Assembly: GCA_028716365.1 (NCBI GenBank)
Contig: JAQUPZ010000001.1
Location: 310,001 to 374,000 of the forward strand
Length of the DNA: 64,000 nucleotides
From: Kiritimatiellia bacterium
GTDB lineage: Bacteria; Verrucomicrobiota; Kiritimatiellia; UBA8416; YA12-FULL-48-11
Direction of reading: 5' to 3'
A program made the translations under genes and the position numbers. The notes beneath the pieces are model-generated. The model saw nothing but the letters and a program-made list of their open reading frames with translations. It ran no database searches and was not told where the DNA came from. Shown in pieces: positions 47,225 through 56,972 of the stretch. How positions within the stretch are numbered: position 1 is the first letter of the stretch; each line of letters opens with the position of its first letter.

Positions 47225-50200
47225 ATGCCTAAACGGACGGACATTAAAAAGATCATGCTAATCGGGTCAGGACCGATTGTGATCGGACAGGCCTGTGAAT
47301 TTGACTATTCCGGCGTTCAGGCATGTAAGTCCCTCAAGGAAGAAGGATATGAGGTGGTTCTGATCAATAGTAATCCAGCCACTATCATGACCGACCCTGA
47401 GTTTGCCGATCGGACGTATATTGAGCCCCTTAACGCGGACATTTTACAAGAGATTATTCGTCGGGAACGTCCGGATGCGCTTCTTCCAACTCTTGGAGGA
47501 CAGACTGCTCTTAACCTGGCCATAGAGATTCATGATAAAGGCATATTGAAGCGATACGGTGTGGAAATGATCGGTGCCAAGGCCGATGTGATTCGCAAGG
47601 CAGAAGACCGGTTGTTATTCAAGAAGGCCATGCAGAATATAGGACTTGATTTACCAGTCAGTGCATCATGTCGTTCACTTGAAGAGGCCTGTAAACAAAG
47701 AGACTCGATAGGCAAATTTCCGTTGGTTATTCGCCCTGGTTTTACTCTTGGCGGCACAGGTGGAGGAATCGCATATAACGAAAAAGAATTTATTGAAATA
47801 GTAACACGTGGTCTTTTCTACAGTCCAATTTCCGAAGTTCTAATTGAGGAGTCGGTGCTGGGATGGAAGGAGTTCGAACTGGAGGTAATGCGTGATTCCA
47901 GGGATAACTGTGTCATTGTATGTTCCATAGAGAATTTCGATCCGATGGGTATTCATACCGGTGACAGTATAACCGTGGCGCCTGCACAGACACTTACTGA
48001 CCGCGAATACCAGAAAATGCGCGATGCTTCAATTGCCGTGATGAGAGAGATAGGCGTTGACACGGGTGGATCGAATGTCCAGTTTGCGCTTAATCCTGAA
48101 AACGGGCGGATGGTAATAATTGAGATGAATCCCCGTGTTTCCCGTTCAAGTGCGCTGGCATCAAAAGCGACGGGTTTCCCCATAGCCAAAATTGCAGCAA
48201 AGCTGGCGGTTGGTTACACTTTGGATGAGATCAGAAATGATATTACGAAGGAAACGCCGGCATGTTTTGAACCTGCCATTGACTATGTTGTTACCAAGAT
48301 CCCGCGATTTGCTTTCGAGAAATTCACCGCGGCGGACGATACTTTAAGTACCCAAATGAAGTCGGTCGGTGAGACCATGAGTATCGGCCGTACTTTCAAA
48401 CAGTCATTTCAAAAGGCTTTACGTTCGCTGGAAACGGGCAGAGCCGGATTTGGAGCAGATGGAAAAGACAAGCCTTTTGAAAAGATGAACGATGAAGAAA
48501 TAAAGGCACTTCTTGTACGACCGACCGCCAGAAGAGTATTTGTGATAAGGGCCGCGTTTAAGCGTGGATGGAGTGTAGAGAAAATCAACAAGTTGACCGG
48601 TATTGATCCCTGGTTTTTGCGTCACCTGGAAGAGTTGGCAGCATATGAAGAAGAAATCAGGAAAGTTAAATCTGTGTCTGGTTTGGTAAAAGATATTGCC
48701 CTTTTCCGTCAGGCGAAAGAATTTGGTTATTCGGACCGGCAGATTGCATATCTGTTGAAAAGTACGGAAGATGATATTCGCACAGCCAGGGAAAAGATGG
48801 GACTTCTTCCTTCTTATGGTCTTGTTGATACCTGTGCTGCGGAATTTACCGCTTATACACCTTATTTCTATTCCACATATGATGATATCACTGACAACAA
48901 ACCCAGTGATCGGAAAAAAGTGATGATCATCGGTGGTGGACCAAACAGGATAGGTCAGGGAATTGAATTTGACTATTGTTGCGTACATGCCTCTTTTGCG
49001 CTGAAGGATGTTGGTATTGAAACCATCATGGTAAACAGTAATCCGGAAACCGTAAGTACGGATTATGATACAAGTGATCGTTTATATTTTGAACCTCTTA
49101 CGCTTGAAGACGTCCTGAGTATCTACCGGAACGAGAAATGCTGGGGTGCTATTGTCCAGTTCGGCGGGCAGACACCGTTAAATCTGGCAAGAAGCCTGGA
49201 ACGAAATGGTGTAAATATCATCGGAACCAGTCCTGACAGTATAGAAATTGCCGAGGATAGAAAGTTCTTCAAGGACCTTGTTACGCGGTTGAAAATCAAA
49301 CAACCCGAAAGCGGCATTGCCACGCGAATTGAAGAAGCAATAGAAATTGCTGAAAGAATCGGATATCCAGTATTGATGAGACCATCATTTGTGCTTGGTG
49401 GCAGGGCCATGGCGATAGTCTACGACGGGGAAATGCTTAAAAAATATATGACCGAGGCCGTCCAGGTTTCCGAGGAGAGGCCGATCCTGATAGATGATTT
49501 TCTGGAACATGCCCTTGAAGTTGATGTTGACTGTATATCAGACGGTGAAACTTCTGTAATTGGTGCGATAATGGAGCATGTGGAACTGGCGGGAATTCAT
49601 TCGGGTGATAGTGCGTGTACAATACCTGCGCCCAGTCTGCCGGCAAAGATCAAGGATATCATAAGGCAGCATACTTTTGCATTGGCCCGGGAACTGAAAG
49701 TGTGCGGTCTCATGAATATTCAATATGCCATACAGAATGATGAAGTATACGTGCTTGAGGTGAATCCCAGGGCTTCACGAACCGTACCGTTCGTCAGTAA
49801 AGCTATTGGAGTGCCTCTTGCAAAACTGGCTGCGCTTGTTATGGCAGGTTTCAAATTGAAGGATCTGGGCTTTACGAAAGAAATCCAACCAAGGCACTGG
49901 TCAGTGAAAGAAGCAGTATTTCCATTTATCCGTTTTCCTGGTATTGATGTTATTCTCAGTCCTGAAATGAAATCCACGGGCGAAGTAATGGGGATTGATT
50001 CTACTGCCGGTGTGGCATTCCTTAAAAGCCAGGTAGCGGCTGGAAATAGTATTCCACTTGCTGGAAACGTTTTTCTCAGTGTAAGGGATGAAGACAAAAA
50101 GGAAATGATACCGCTTGCAAAGAGGCTTCTGGATCTTGGTTTTACAATTTATGCAACTCTCGGGACCAGTACGGTCCTTCGGAACAATGGAATAAAGAGT

Positions 50201-50500
50201 CATGCGATCTTCAGGATATCGAAAGGGCGACCCAATGTGATAGATTTAATAGAAGAAAAGAATGTTGCCTGGATTGTTAATAATCCATCAAGCGGTGCTG
50301 AACCACAAATGGACGAGAAGATGATGCGTGCGCATGCAGTAATTCGCGGTATACCTATAACCACGACAATTGATGGGTTGGGTGCAGCGATTAATGGACT
50401 GGAGATGTTGCGAGAAATAAAACGCATGGAAGTAAGCAGCCTTCAAGAATATCATAGACATGCTCCCAAACTAAATCTTGTGAGAAAAAACACCCGGTAA
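47225..50500 (+). CDS. carB: Carbamoyl-phosphate synthase large subunit
   Basis: 1091 residues, typical of CarB, with two homologous ATP-grasp halves: [22 protein letters not shown] at the start and [21 protein letters not shown] near residue 565. Ammonia-to-carbamate sites include [22 protein letters not shown] and [12 protein letters not shown]. The C-terminal allosteric MGS-like domain begins near 960 ([14 protein letters not shown]). It produces carbamoyl phosphate for pyrimidines and arginine. The small-subunit gene follows after ten bases; the usual order is carA before carB. Confidence 0.97.
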   Translation: MPKRTDIKKIMLIGSGPIVIGQACEFDYSGVQACKSLKEEGYEVVLINSNPATIMTDPEFADRTYIEPLNADILQEIIRRERPDALLPTLGGQTALNLAIEIHDKGILKRYGVEMIGAKADVIRKAEDRLLFKKAMQNIGLDLPVSASCRSLEEACKQRDSIGKFPLVIRPGFTLGGTGGGIAYNEKEFIEIVTRGLFYSPISEVLIEESVLGWKEFELEVMRDSRDNCVIVCSIENFDPMGIHTGDSITVAPAQTLTDREYQKMRDASIAVMREIGVDTGGSNVQFALNPENGRMVIIEMNPRVSRSSALASKATGFPIAKIAAKLAVGYTLDEIRNDITKETPACFEPAIDYVVTKIPRFAFEKFTAADDTLSTQMKSVGETMSIGRTFKQSFQKALRSLETGRAGFGADGKDKPFEKMNDEEIKALLVRPTARRVFVIRAAFKRGWSVEKINKLTGIDPWFLRHLEELAAYEEEIRKVKSVSGLVKDIALFRQAKEFGYSDRQIAYLLKSTEDDIRTAREKMGLLPSYGLVDTCAAEFTAYTPYFYSTYDDITDNKPSDRKKVMIIGGGPNRIGQGIEFDYCCVHASFALKDVGIETIMVNSNPETVSTDYDTSDRLYFEPLTLEDVLSIYRNEKCWGAIVQFGGQTPLNLARSLERNGVNIIGTSPDSIEIAEDRKFFKDLVTRLKIKQPESGIATRIEEAIEIAERIGYPVLMRPSFVLGGRAMAIVYDGEMLKKYMTEAVQVSEERPILIDDFLEHALEVDVDCISDGETSVIGAIMEHVELAGIHSGDSACTIPAPSLPAKIKDIIRQHTFALARELKVCGLMNIQYAIQNDEVYVLEVNPRASRTVPFVSKAIGVPLAKLAALVMAGFKLKDLGFTKEIQPRHWSVKEAVFPFIRFPGIDVILSPEMKSTGEVMGIDSTAGVAFLKSQVAAGNSIPLAGNVFLSVRDEDKKEMIPLAKRLLDLGFTIYATLGTSTVLRNNGIKSHAIFRISKGRPNVIDLIEEKNVAWIVNNPSSGAEPQMDEKMMRAHAVIRGIPITTTIDGLGAAINGLEMLREIKRMEVSSLQEYHRHAPKLNLVRKNTR

Positions 50501-50510
50501 TGTTGGAATT

Positions 50511-51713
50511 ATGACGACAAAAAGAAAGACTAAGGAACCTGTTGCTCCGTTGGTACAGAATTCCAAATGGAACTGGCTTGAACAGCGTGAGAAGAAGGCA
50601 TTCCTGGCGCTTGAAGATGGCACGATCTTGAAGGGATATTCTGTTGGAGCGATTAAGGATGCCGTTGGTGAGGTGGTTTTCAATACAGGAATGACCGGGT
50701 ACCAGGAAATCCTGAGTGATCCGTCCTATAACGGACAGTTTGTGACGATGACATATCCGGAAATCGGAAATACTGGAATGAACACTGAAGATATGGAATC
50801 CCGAAAACTGTTTGCCAATGGTTTTGTAATTCACAATATAAATGATCCTAGTAACTGGCGTTGTGATGTTTCTTTAAAGAAATGTCTTGAGAAGTGGGAG
50901 ATACCTGCAATAGCCGGCGTGAATACAAGAGCGTTGACCATAAAATTAAGAGAAAAAGGTACGCTTAAGGGGTACATGGCGGTAGAAGGTAAACTTTCAG
51001 AAGAAAGTGCAATTAACAAGGCTGCAGAGTGGTGTGGCTTGGATGGCCAGGATTATGCCAGTAAAGTTTCATGCACAAAACCTTACCGATGGGATACTGA
51101 TGGAAAGTTAACGTGTACATGGGGAATTACGGAAAAACTTCAACCTGTTGATTTGAAGGTTGTGGCATTAGACTTTGGAATAAAATGGAATATTTTAAGG
51201 AGTATGAGGGTGAACGGTATGGATGTTACCGTGGTTCCGGCGAAAACCCCCGCCGCAAAGATTCTGGCAATGAAGCCCGATGGTGTCTTTTTTTCAAATG
51301 GCCCGGCAGACCCTTCGGCTGTGACGTACGCGATAAACTGTGCACGTGATTTAATGGGTAAAATTCCGATTATGGGAATTTGTCTTGGACATCAAATATT
51401 GGGTATTGCAGTTGGTGGTAAAACATACCGGTTGAGATTTGGTCATCATGGTTGTAATCATCCAGTAAAGAACCTTGAAACCGATAAAGTTGAAATTACC
51501 TCGCAGAATCATAATTTTGCGGTTGATGTTAATACTTTAGATAATTCCAAAATTGAGGTAACGCATATCAACCTGAATGATCAAACCGTTGAAGGGATTA
51601 AACACCGGAAAGAACCGATGTTTTGCGTACAGTATCATCCTGAAGCCGGGCCAGGGCCTCATGATCCATCCTATCTTTTCTCCAGTTTCAGGGAACTTAT
51701 AAAGAAAGCCTGA
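50511..51713 (+). CDS. carA: Carbamoyl-phosphate synthase small subunit (glutaminase)
   Basis: 400 residues. After a charged 25-residue extension the CarA-specific N-terminal domain appears (AFLALEDGTILKGYS, VFNTGMTGYQEILSDPSYNGQ). The class I amidotransferase domain has GPADP, nucleophile Cys in IMGICLGHQILG and catalytic His-Glu in VQYHPEAGPGPHD. It hydrolyses glutamine and feeds ammonia to CarB. It is the last gene of the run from glnN; the convergent regulator ends 28 bases away, with no clear hairpin terminator between them. Confidence 0.96.
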   Translation: MTTKRKTKEPVAPLVQNSKWNWLEQREKKAFLALEDGTILKGYSVGAIKDAVGEVVFNTGMTGYQEILSDPSYNGQFVTMTYPEIGNTGMNTEDMESRKLFANGFVIHNINDPSNWRCDVSLKKCLEKWEIPAIAGVNTRALTIKLREKGTLKGYMAVEGKLSEESAINKAAEWCGLDGQDYASKVSCTKPYRWDTDGKLTCTWGITEKLQPVDLKVVALDFGIKWNILRSMRVNGMDVTVVPAKTPAAKILAMKPDGVFFSNGPADPSAVTYAINCARDLMGKIPIMGICLGHQILGIAVGGKTYRLRFGHHGCNHPVKNLETDKVEITSQNHNFAVDVNTLDNSKIEVTHINLNDQTVEGIKHRKEPMFCVQYHPEAGPGPHDPSYLFSSFRELIKKA

Positions 51714-51741
51714 TTTTCCTTCCGGTTGGTTTCTTTATTTC

Positions 51742-53289
51742 TCAAATGGTTTGTCGATAATTACGGGGTACAATCCCGAGTTGATGAATCTTATAGTTGA
51801 TAATACGTTGAGTAACATTAAGATGTCGGGCAGCAGCAGCGGCACTACCCCTGTATTTCTTAAGTGTATCTACAATTATTTCACGTTCATAAGTGTTTAC
51901 CATGGTTTTCAGGTTTGCCCCTTCTTCTGGAATAATTTCGGTGTGGGTTTGTTCACTTGTTTGAAGGGATGGAGGAAGAGAATAACCGTGTACAACGGCA
52001 TCAGTACTGGTTAATACTGCCCGTTCAATGCAATTTTCCAATTCACGAACATTTCCCGGCCAGTGATAGGACATCATCATGTTAATGGCAGGTGTTGAAA
52101 TTCTTTTAATTTGTTTGTGATAAATTTTGTTGTATTTCTGAAGGAAATAATCAGCAAGAAGCATGATGTCTGACCGGCGTTCCCGTAGCGGGGGAAGATG
52201 GATAGGAAAAACGTTCAGGCGATAAAAGAGGTCTTCCCGGAAGCGGGATTCCTGAATTGCCTTTTCAAGATCTTTACTGGTGGCGGCAATAACGCGTACA
52301 TTTGCTTTTATGGGCGAATTGCCGCCAACACGTTCAAAAGTGCGTTCCTGCAAGACTCTGAGAAGACGAACCTGTACAGCTGGTGTAATATCACCGATTT
52401 CGTCGAGAAAAAGTGTTCCGCCATTAGCAATTTCAAATCGTCCTTTTCTTTGTTGCGCAGCACCTGTGAAAGAACCTTTTTCATGCCCAAAGAGTTCGCT
52501 TTCTATAAGTTGCTCCGGCAGAGCTGCACAATTAACAGCAACAAAAGGATTATTTTTTCTAGAACATGCAAAGTGGATTGCCCGGGCTACCAGTTCTTTG
52601 CCTGTACCGGATTCTCCGCGGATGAGAACGGTCGCCATACTGTCGGCAACCTGGGCTATCTGTTCGTAAACGTTTCGCATGCTGCTGCAATTGCCGACAA
52701 TTGAACTGGGATGATATTGGTCGCCGAGCTGTTGGCGTAATCGCTGGTTTTCAGCCATCAAACTTTCACGTTCAGTTATTTGTTCCCTTATTCCTGCGAC
52801 GGCTTCAGCGATAATATTGGTGACAAGCAAGAGAAATTTCAGGTCATGTTTGAGGAGAATCTCATCTTGTGCAGGTCTGTCTATACTTAATGCTCCTATT
52901 GCTTTTCGCTGATGAATTATGGGAACACAGAGAAATGCAACCCTTGCTCCTTTTCTGGCCTTGGTACGATCAAGAAATCGAGGATCTTTCTGAATGTCAG
53001 GGATCAATATGGGCTTCATGGTTTTTGCCACCCGGCCAGTAATACCCTCTCCAAGTTTGTATTGGCCTCGTTTCTGTTCCTCAGCTGTCAAGCCACGGGA
53101 TGCTTCAATCACGAAAAGATCTGTGTCTGGCCGGCGAAGTGTAAGAGTACCTCTAACCATACCCATTTCGGTTTCCAGAACATCAAGGACTTCGTTTAAA
53201 AGTGCCGATACATCATGCTGATGAGCCATTGCCTGGGAAATGCGGTAAAGGATTTCAAGTTCAATTGGCTGTCTTTGTTCTTTATTCAT
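51742..53289 (-). CDS. NifA-like sigma-54-dependent transcriptional activator
   Basis: 515 residues from ATG 53289; an earlier ATG six codons upstream falls in the operator-like repeats. Residues 20-165 form a GAF domain (ISQAMAHQHDVSALLNEVL, KLGEGITGRVAKT). The AAA+ domain (about 205-430) has Walker A RGESGTGKELVA, the sigma-54 contact loop as GSFTGA, Walker B TLFLDEIGD and the WPGNVRELEN signature. A Fis-type HTH ends the protein (AAAARHLNVTQRIINYKI). The domain order is that of NifA, though no nitrogenase genes are present. It is probably the activator of the two sigma-54 promoters between amt and glnN, possibly with P-II acting on its GAF domain as for NifA. Confidence 0.92.
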   Translation of the reverse strand: MNKEQRQPIELEILYRISQAMAHQHDVSALLNEVLDVLETEMGMVRGTLTLRRPDTDLFVIEASRGLTAEEQKRGQYKLGEGITGRVAKTMKPILIPDIQKDPRFLDRTKARKGARVAFLCVPIIHQRKAIGALSIDRPAQDEILLKHDLKFLLLVTNIIAEAVAGIREQITERESLMAENQRLRQQLGDQYHPSSIVGNCSSMRNVYEQIAQVADSMATVLIRGESGTGKELVARAIHFACSRKNNPFVAVNCAALPEQLIESELFGHEKGSFTGAAQQRKGRFEIANGGTLFLDEIGDITPAVQVRLLRVLQERTFERVGGNSPIKANVRVIAATSKDLEKAIQESRFREDLFYRLNVFPIHLPPLRERRSDIMLLADYFLQKYNKIYHKQIKRISTPAINMMMSYHWPGNVRELENCIERAVLTSTDAVVHGYSLPPSLQTSEQTHTEIIPEEGANLKTMVNTYEREIIVDTLKKYRGSAAAAARHLNVTQRIINYKIHQLGIVPRNYRQTI

Positions 53290-53305
53290 AGTTAAAACGA
53301 TACAC

Positions 53306-53333
53306 AATTAGTACGATTCTTAATAATTAGTAC
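53306..53333. promoter_or_regulatory. Direct repeat AATTAGTAC x2 before the NifA-like gene
   Basis: AATTAGTAC occurs at 53306-53314 and again at 53325-53333, 19 bases start to start, 17 bases upstream of the NifA-like ATG. Spacing close to two helical turns suggests an operator or part of the promoter, perhaps for autoregulation. Nothing else identifies the binding protein. Confidence 0.45.
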
Positions 53334-53565
53334 AATTATGTAGTTAACGGCAATGAGATAATCAATTTGGATTTTTTAGAATGCTGATAAAATAACGCAA
53401 CATACTGTACACTATTAGCATTCTGACTGGCCATGCCGTATCTGGCATATGACGACAGGATTGGATATTTCTGAAATAACCAGCAGACTTTAAGGATGCT
53501 ATATTCCTTTTGAATAAGAAGGACAATGCCCTGCGACCTCAATATTCATTAGGTTTTTTGCGTGA

Positions 53566-53619
53566 TGGTGGTGGGGGAAGGATTCGAACCCTCGAAGGCG
53601 TTAGCCAGCAGATTTACAG
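53566..53619 (-). pseudogene. tRNA-Tyr 3'-half remnant (attachment-site scar)
   Basis: The minus strand reads CTGTAAATCTGC (anticodon loop with GTA), a long variable arm GGCTAACGCC, the T arm GAGGGTTCGAATCCTTC, acceptor CCCCACC, A73 and an encoded CCA. The 5' half is absent and is replaced by unrelated sequence, so it is not functional. It is identical in the shared part to the fragment at 25064-25162, and both have CCTTAAGAAA exactly 21 bases beyond the anticodon end. It marks the start of the AT-rich accessory region. Confidence 0.85.
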
Positions 53620-53656
53620 AATGTAGTGTTCTTCAAAATCCTTAAGAAATTCAACG

Positions 53657-53916
53657 ATTGTCACCGTTAAGCCCAAATATTGTCACCGATAAGCGGGTTA
53701 GGTTGACAGGATATGACAAGGTATGACAGGGGAAGACAAAACAAACTTACAGCATCTTCCGTCAACGTCAGAGCCACGCAAAAGCCACGAAGAGCAGAAT
53801 TGGAATTGATTACGAAAGGTTATCGCATTATCAGGCGTTTGTGCAAGTTAGTAAAAAACTCAAAAACCTCAATTTGACCTACTTTGCGGAATAAAGTTAC
53901 CACCAAGTTACCACGG
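53657..53916. repeat. Clusters of short direct repeats beside the tRNA-Tyr scar
   Basis: Three repeat families occur in this gene-free 800-base stretch. ATTGTCACCG(T/A)TAAGC is at 53657 and 53679 (period 22). TGACA(G/A)G-type 10-base units are at 53704, 53714 and 53724, with a degenerate fourth at 53734. AAGTTACCAC is at 53894 and 53905 (period 11). Periods of 10, 11 and 22 place copies on one face of the helix, as in integrase arm sites or operators. Otherwise the gap 53290-54100 holds only the tRNA remnant and operator repeats listed separately. Confidence 0.6.
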
Positions 53917-54100
53917 AAAAGTGTTTGAGATATATCAATCAACATGGTCATCTTGGTATACTAAGGAAGAACATAGTCCCGACTGTCTTAATTGATGCTC
54001 CGGTATTTAGTCCTTAGGAGAACGGTATCTACTGATTAGTATCGGTAATCTAATTATACTTGTCTTGAGTCGAGCAACAACTAGGAATAATATACGAATA

Positions 54101-55711
54101 ATGAAGAAATTCGGCGTATTATCTCAGACAGAATTAATAAAAGAAATCATTCCTACGGATTATCTCTTGTTAGCAAAATATTTGGTCGCATATTTTCTTC
54201 GGTTCTATGTTTGCAGCCTCCTAGGTCTACCATCTATATGTCTGATGATTGTTACGTTCTTCCTGTATAAAAAAGGGCAGTTCTATTATGTCGCAATATG
54301 TCTTCTTTTGGTTGGATGTCTTCTATTATTACAAAGAGAAATAATATCACGAAGACGATTGTTCAAGTCTTTTGGCTCTGTGATACTGTCATTTGGAATA
54401 TATCGTGTTGAAGATACAGGTCGCATTCTGAATGATTCGGATTCATCAGGGGCATATGCAAAACTTGTAAATCTCTTGGAAAATGAATGGTTATCTCACC
54501 CGACGTCAAGAGCTTTACCGATAATAAAAATCAACAGTCTAGACGCATTCTTCCGGGACAACGCAAAAGTGTATCGGTATGACCAGCAGTCTCTAATGGA
54601 GTACTTTTTGTCGATCCTTAAGTCAACCAAGTCCTTTTTTGGACTGGTAGCTTTTACCCGCAAGGACATGCCTAATCCGTCCCTTACATTGATCGGCAAC
54701 AAGGATGCTGTTTTTTCAACTTATGGATTAGATTCCATTTCAGACTTTTTTGAAATACTTGCAAAAGACTCCGCTACGTCTGTTTCAGACTTTTGTGTCA
54801 TTTCCAGCAAATTGCTCATAGCCGTCTTTGGAGTTTCCCCTGTAAGTTATTTTATTAACAATAAAGACCACCTTTCTTCTTTTAGATGTATAGAAGAGAG
54901 CAAATCCCTTTTGACTTCTATAAGGGAACTTCTTGCAAATGATAATCTTAAGCAAGCGTTTGAACAATGCATCTACCATGGTAATATGGCTAATTACTAT
55001 GCTTTGCAGGCTGCGACATACAAAATGATGAACAACAACGTAGGTTTTGTTAACGCTGCAAAAAGGACGGTAATGGAGTGTCCATTCTTTCCGTGGCGAA
55101 ACGAGACAGAAGCAAGGCGTGTACTTATGGAGGTAACGGTTAGGGATTACAAATTACTTTATGCTAACGTGTCTGAGTCCTTACCACAATACCGAAGAAA
55201 GGCTGGCCAAAGTTGTAAAGATCTTATTAATGAAGCATATCAATTCGATCAATTATCCGAGCAAAACCCAGATACTATGATTCTTTCCAAAGTAGTTAGT
55301 CACTTTCTTAAGACCAAAGAGGGAAGAAAAGAAGTGATATCTTTTTTTGATGAACTTATTACCAAGAGTAGTTCTCCCTTTATTTGTCGGTATTTCAAGG
55401 CAGAATACTGTAAGCAAACATATAATGTCGATTTCAAGTCAGTCAAGAGTCTTCAGCAAGCAATAGATATTTTCAATGATTTGTTCCTTCATAATCCTGA
55501 ATGGGATCTGCTTCAATTCAAACTATTATACTGTTATTTTGAAATGTATAAACAAACTGGCGAAGAAAAATATATGTTAAAGGTAAAGAGCTATATTCCA
55601 ATGTTTGCACGATGGTTTAAAATAGATGAGAATTCAGTCGATTCATTTCAGCCAGAAGATGTAACAAAGTTAGTGAGTGAAATATCACGTGTTAGAGATT
55701 CAAAACAATAG
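54101..55711 (+). CDS. Large membrane-anchored protein of unknown function
   Basis: 536 residues from ATG 54101; a TTG 12 codons earlier is also open, and neither has a good ribosome site. Two hydrophobic helices near residues 30-90 (FLRFYVCSLLGLPSICLMIVTF-like and YVAICLLLVGCLLLL) anchor a large C-terminal domain in the cytoplasm. The last 250 residues are helical with repeat-like spacing (NLKQAFEQCIYHGNMANYYAL, LFLHNPEWDLLQFKLLYCYFE), suggesting degenerate TPR. Codon use is AT-rich, unlike the genes before 53 kb. No family is recognised. Confidence 0.6.
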   Translation: MKKFGVLSQTELIKEIIPTDYLLLAKYLVAYFLRFYVCSLLGLPSICLMIVTFFLYKKGQFYYVAICLLLVGCLLLLQREIISRRRLFKSFGSVILSFGIYRVEDTGRILNDSDSSGAYAKLVNLLENEWLSHPTSRALPIIKINSLDAFFRDNAKVYRYDQQSLMEYFLSILKSTKSFFGLVAFTRKDMPNPSLTLIGNKDAVFSTYGLDSISDFFEILAKDSATSVSDFCVISSKLLIAVFGVSPVSYFINNKDHLSSFRCIEESKSLLTSIRELLANDNLKQAFEQCIYHGNMANYYALQAATYKMMNNNVGFVNAAKRTVMECPFFPWRNETEARRVLMEVTVRDYKLLYANVSESLPQYRRKAGQSCKDLINEAYQFDQLSEQNPDTMILSKVVSHFLKTKEGRKEVISFFDELITKSSSPFICRYFKAEYCKQTYNVDFKSVKSLQQAIDIFNDLFLHNPEWDLLQFKLLYCYFEMYKQTGEEKYMLKVKSYIPMFARWFKIDENSVDSFQPEDVTKLVSEISRVRDSKQ

Positions 55712-55748
55712 TAGTTTTCATCCGCTTCAAACCAATTACTTCATCTCT

Positions 55749-56303
55749 TTAGTCAATGATTTCCCTCAACATCCCGATTGCGAAATTGGAGATCTTTTTC
55801 CATAGCCATAAAGAAAAATTGTTTGAAGGCAAAGATAAAGCTTTATTTTTGGTACGACCGAGGGAAACCCACTCATAATCTTCATATTTCCCGAACCCTT
55901 GAGCGTTTAGCGCTTCTTCATATCGAGTAGGATTATCATTTAATTCGCAAGACAGATTCAAGGGAGTTCCTTCAACATTTCTATCAAAAAACGCAAACCA
56001 TGTATTTCCTAATCCCGGTCCAATACGAGTTAGTGTATATTGATTTATTTGATCTCCTATTCGAAGTAACCTTTTTTTAATAATTATACCCACAGGTTTT
56101 TCAGCTTCAATTATTACTTTTTCGATTACAAATCGCTTAGATTTAAATCTTTGTTCGAGTTTCTGTTTTAAGCTGTCAATTTTATATTGTCGTTCTTTTT
56201 GAAACTGTAGATATAATTTTACGAAGAAGGTAAAAATAACATAGACTGACATACAGACGAGTACGATAAGAATCCAAAACGGAATAGATACAGTTTCTCT
56301 CAT
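55749..56303 (-). CDS. Single-pass membrane protein of unknown function
   Basis: 184 residues. One N-terminal helix (ILIVLVCMSVYVIFTFFVKLYL) is followed by a basic coiled segment (KIDSLKQKLEQRFKSKRF) and a cytoplasmic domain with beta pattern (TRIGPGLGNTWFAFFD, YEDYEWVSLGR). No family is recognised. It is downstream of the zinc-ribbon gene on the same strand (12-base gap), so both are probably co-transcribed, convergent to the 536-residue gene. Confidence 0.55.
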   Translation of the reverse strand: MRETVSIPFWILIVLVCMSVYVIFTFFVKLYLQFQKERQYKIDSLKQKLEQRFKSKRFVIEKVIIEAEKPVGIIIKKRLLRIGDQINQYTLTRIGPGLGNTWFAFFDRNVEGTPLNLSCELNDNPTRYEEALNAQGFGKYEDYEWVSLGRTKNKALSLPSNNFSLWLWKKISNFAIGMLREIID

Positions 56304-56315
56304 ATAATATTTTCC

Positions 56316-56618
56316 TTAATCCCACATTCCGCACTCCTCAAGCGTAAGTTCATTCTTTCCGCATTTTGGACAGGTCATAGGGGGAGCAAAGTCACAAGCA
56401 TACGCATCTACAATACTTGAGGGAGGCTGTAGGAGATGATAAATGGGTGACTTACATTTTCGGCATTTCTTTCTACCTTTCTTTATATCTTGAACCCACA
56501 CACGATGGCAGGTTGAACAGGCAACAGGAATGTTATAACCTCCACCCAATCCAGCACCTATAAGTAGTTCGTCAGAGGTAAATCCACACGAACATTGTGC
56601 CTGATACATAACGCCCAT
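56316..56618 (-). CDS. Small zinc-ribbon protein
   Basis: 100 residues with several paired cysteines: QCSCGF, ACSTCHRVW, KCRKCKSP, and TCPKCGK near the end, followed by ECGMWD. These can make two zinc ribbons. It is probably a nucleic-acid- or protein-binding adaptor. It is first of a two-gene minus-strand unit and divergent from the HTH gene at 56675, with only 56 bases between the two starts, so the two genes may share a regulatory region. Confidence 0.65.
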   Translation of the reverse strand: MGVMYQAQCSCGFTSDELLIGAGLGGGYNIPVACSTCHRVWVQDIKKGRKKCRKCKSPIYHLLQPPSSIVDAYACDFAPPMTCPKCGKNELTLEECGMWD

Positions 56619-56674
56619 ATTTTTACCTTATCAAAATCTTCATTCTTATGCACATCTCAAATACAAGGATCACC

Positions 56675-56956
56675 ATGAAGAAGTCAACCTACCAAATTAT
56701 TAAAACGGCTCTATCTTTTGACGACACGGTAACGATTGAACAGCAAAGGCAGGGACTATCAATATTAAGTAATCGTCCACTGAATGATCCTTTGAAACCG
56801 TTATTACTCAATCAATCTCAAACGGCTCAATTGTTAGGAGTATCAAGAGTTAGTATTTATAGAATGGCTAAGGTGGGACAATTGCATCCTGTTAATATAT
56901 TGGGATGTAAAAGGTTTAGGAGGGATGAGGTTGAGGAAGTGGCGATGGGGAAATAA
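56675..56956 (+). CDS. Excisionase-like helix-turn-helix protein, family copy 1
   Basis: 93 residues from ATG 56675, chosen by alignment with the paralogues at 57708 and 61018, whose common N-terminal motif is (K/R)xxTYxxIK. Residues 45-93 form a MerR/excisionase-type winged HTH (LNQSQTAQLLGVSRVSIYRMAKVGQLHPV, FRRDEVEEV). Such proteins bind DNA as excision directionality factors or small regulators. The N-terminal 40 residues are specific to this local family. Confidence 0.75.
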   Translation: MKKSTYQIIKTALSFDDTVTIEQQRQGLSILSNRPLNDPLKPLLLNQSQTAQLLGVSRVSIYRMAKVGQLHPVNILGCKRFRRDEVEEVAMGK

Positions 56957-56972
56957 TTTCTATTAATAATTC

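Noticed and set aside
51742-53289. nifA with a nitrogen-fixation cluster
   Set aside because: Domain order matches NifA, but no nitrogenase or maturation gene is in the window, so no gene symbol is given.
53566-53619. Functional tRNA-Tyr gene
   Set aside because: Acceptor 5' strand, D arm and 5' anticodon stem are missing; only the 3' half is present. The same holds for 25064-25162.
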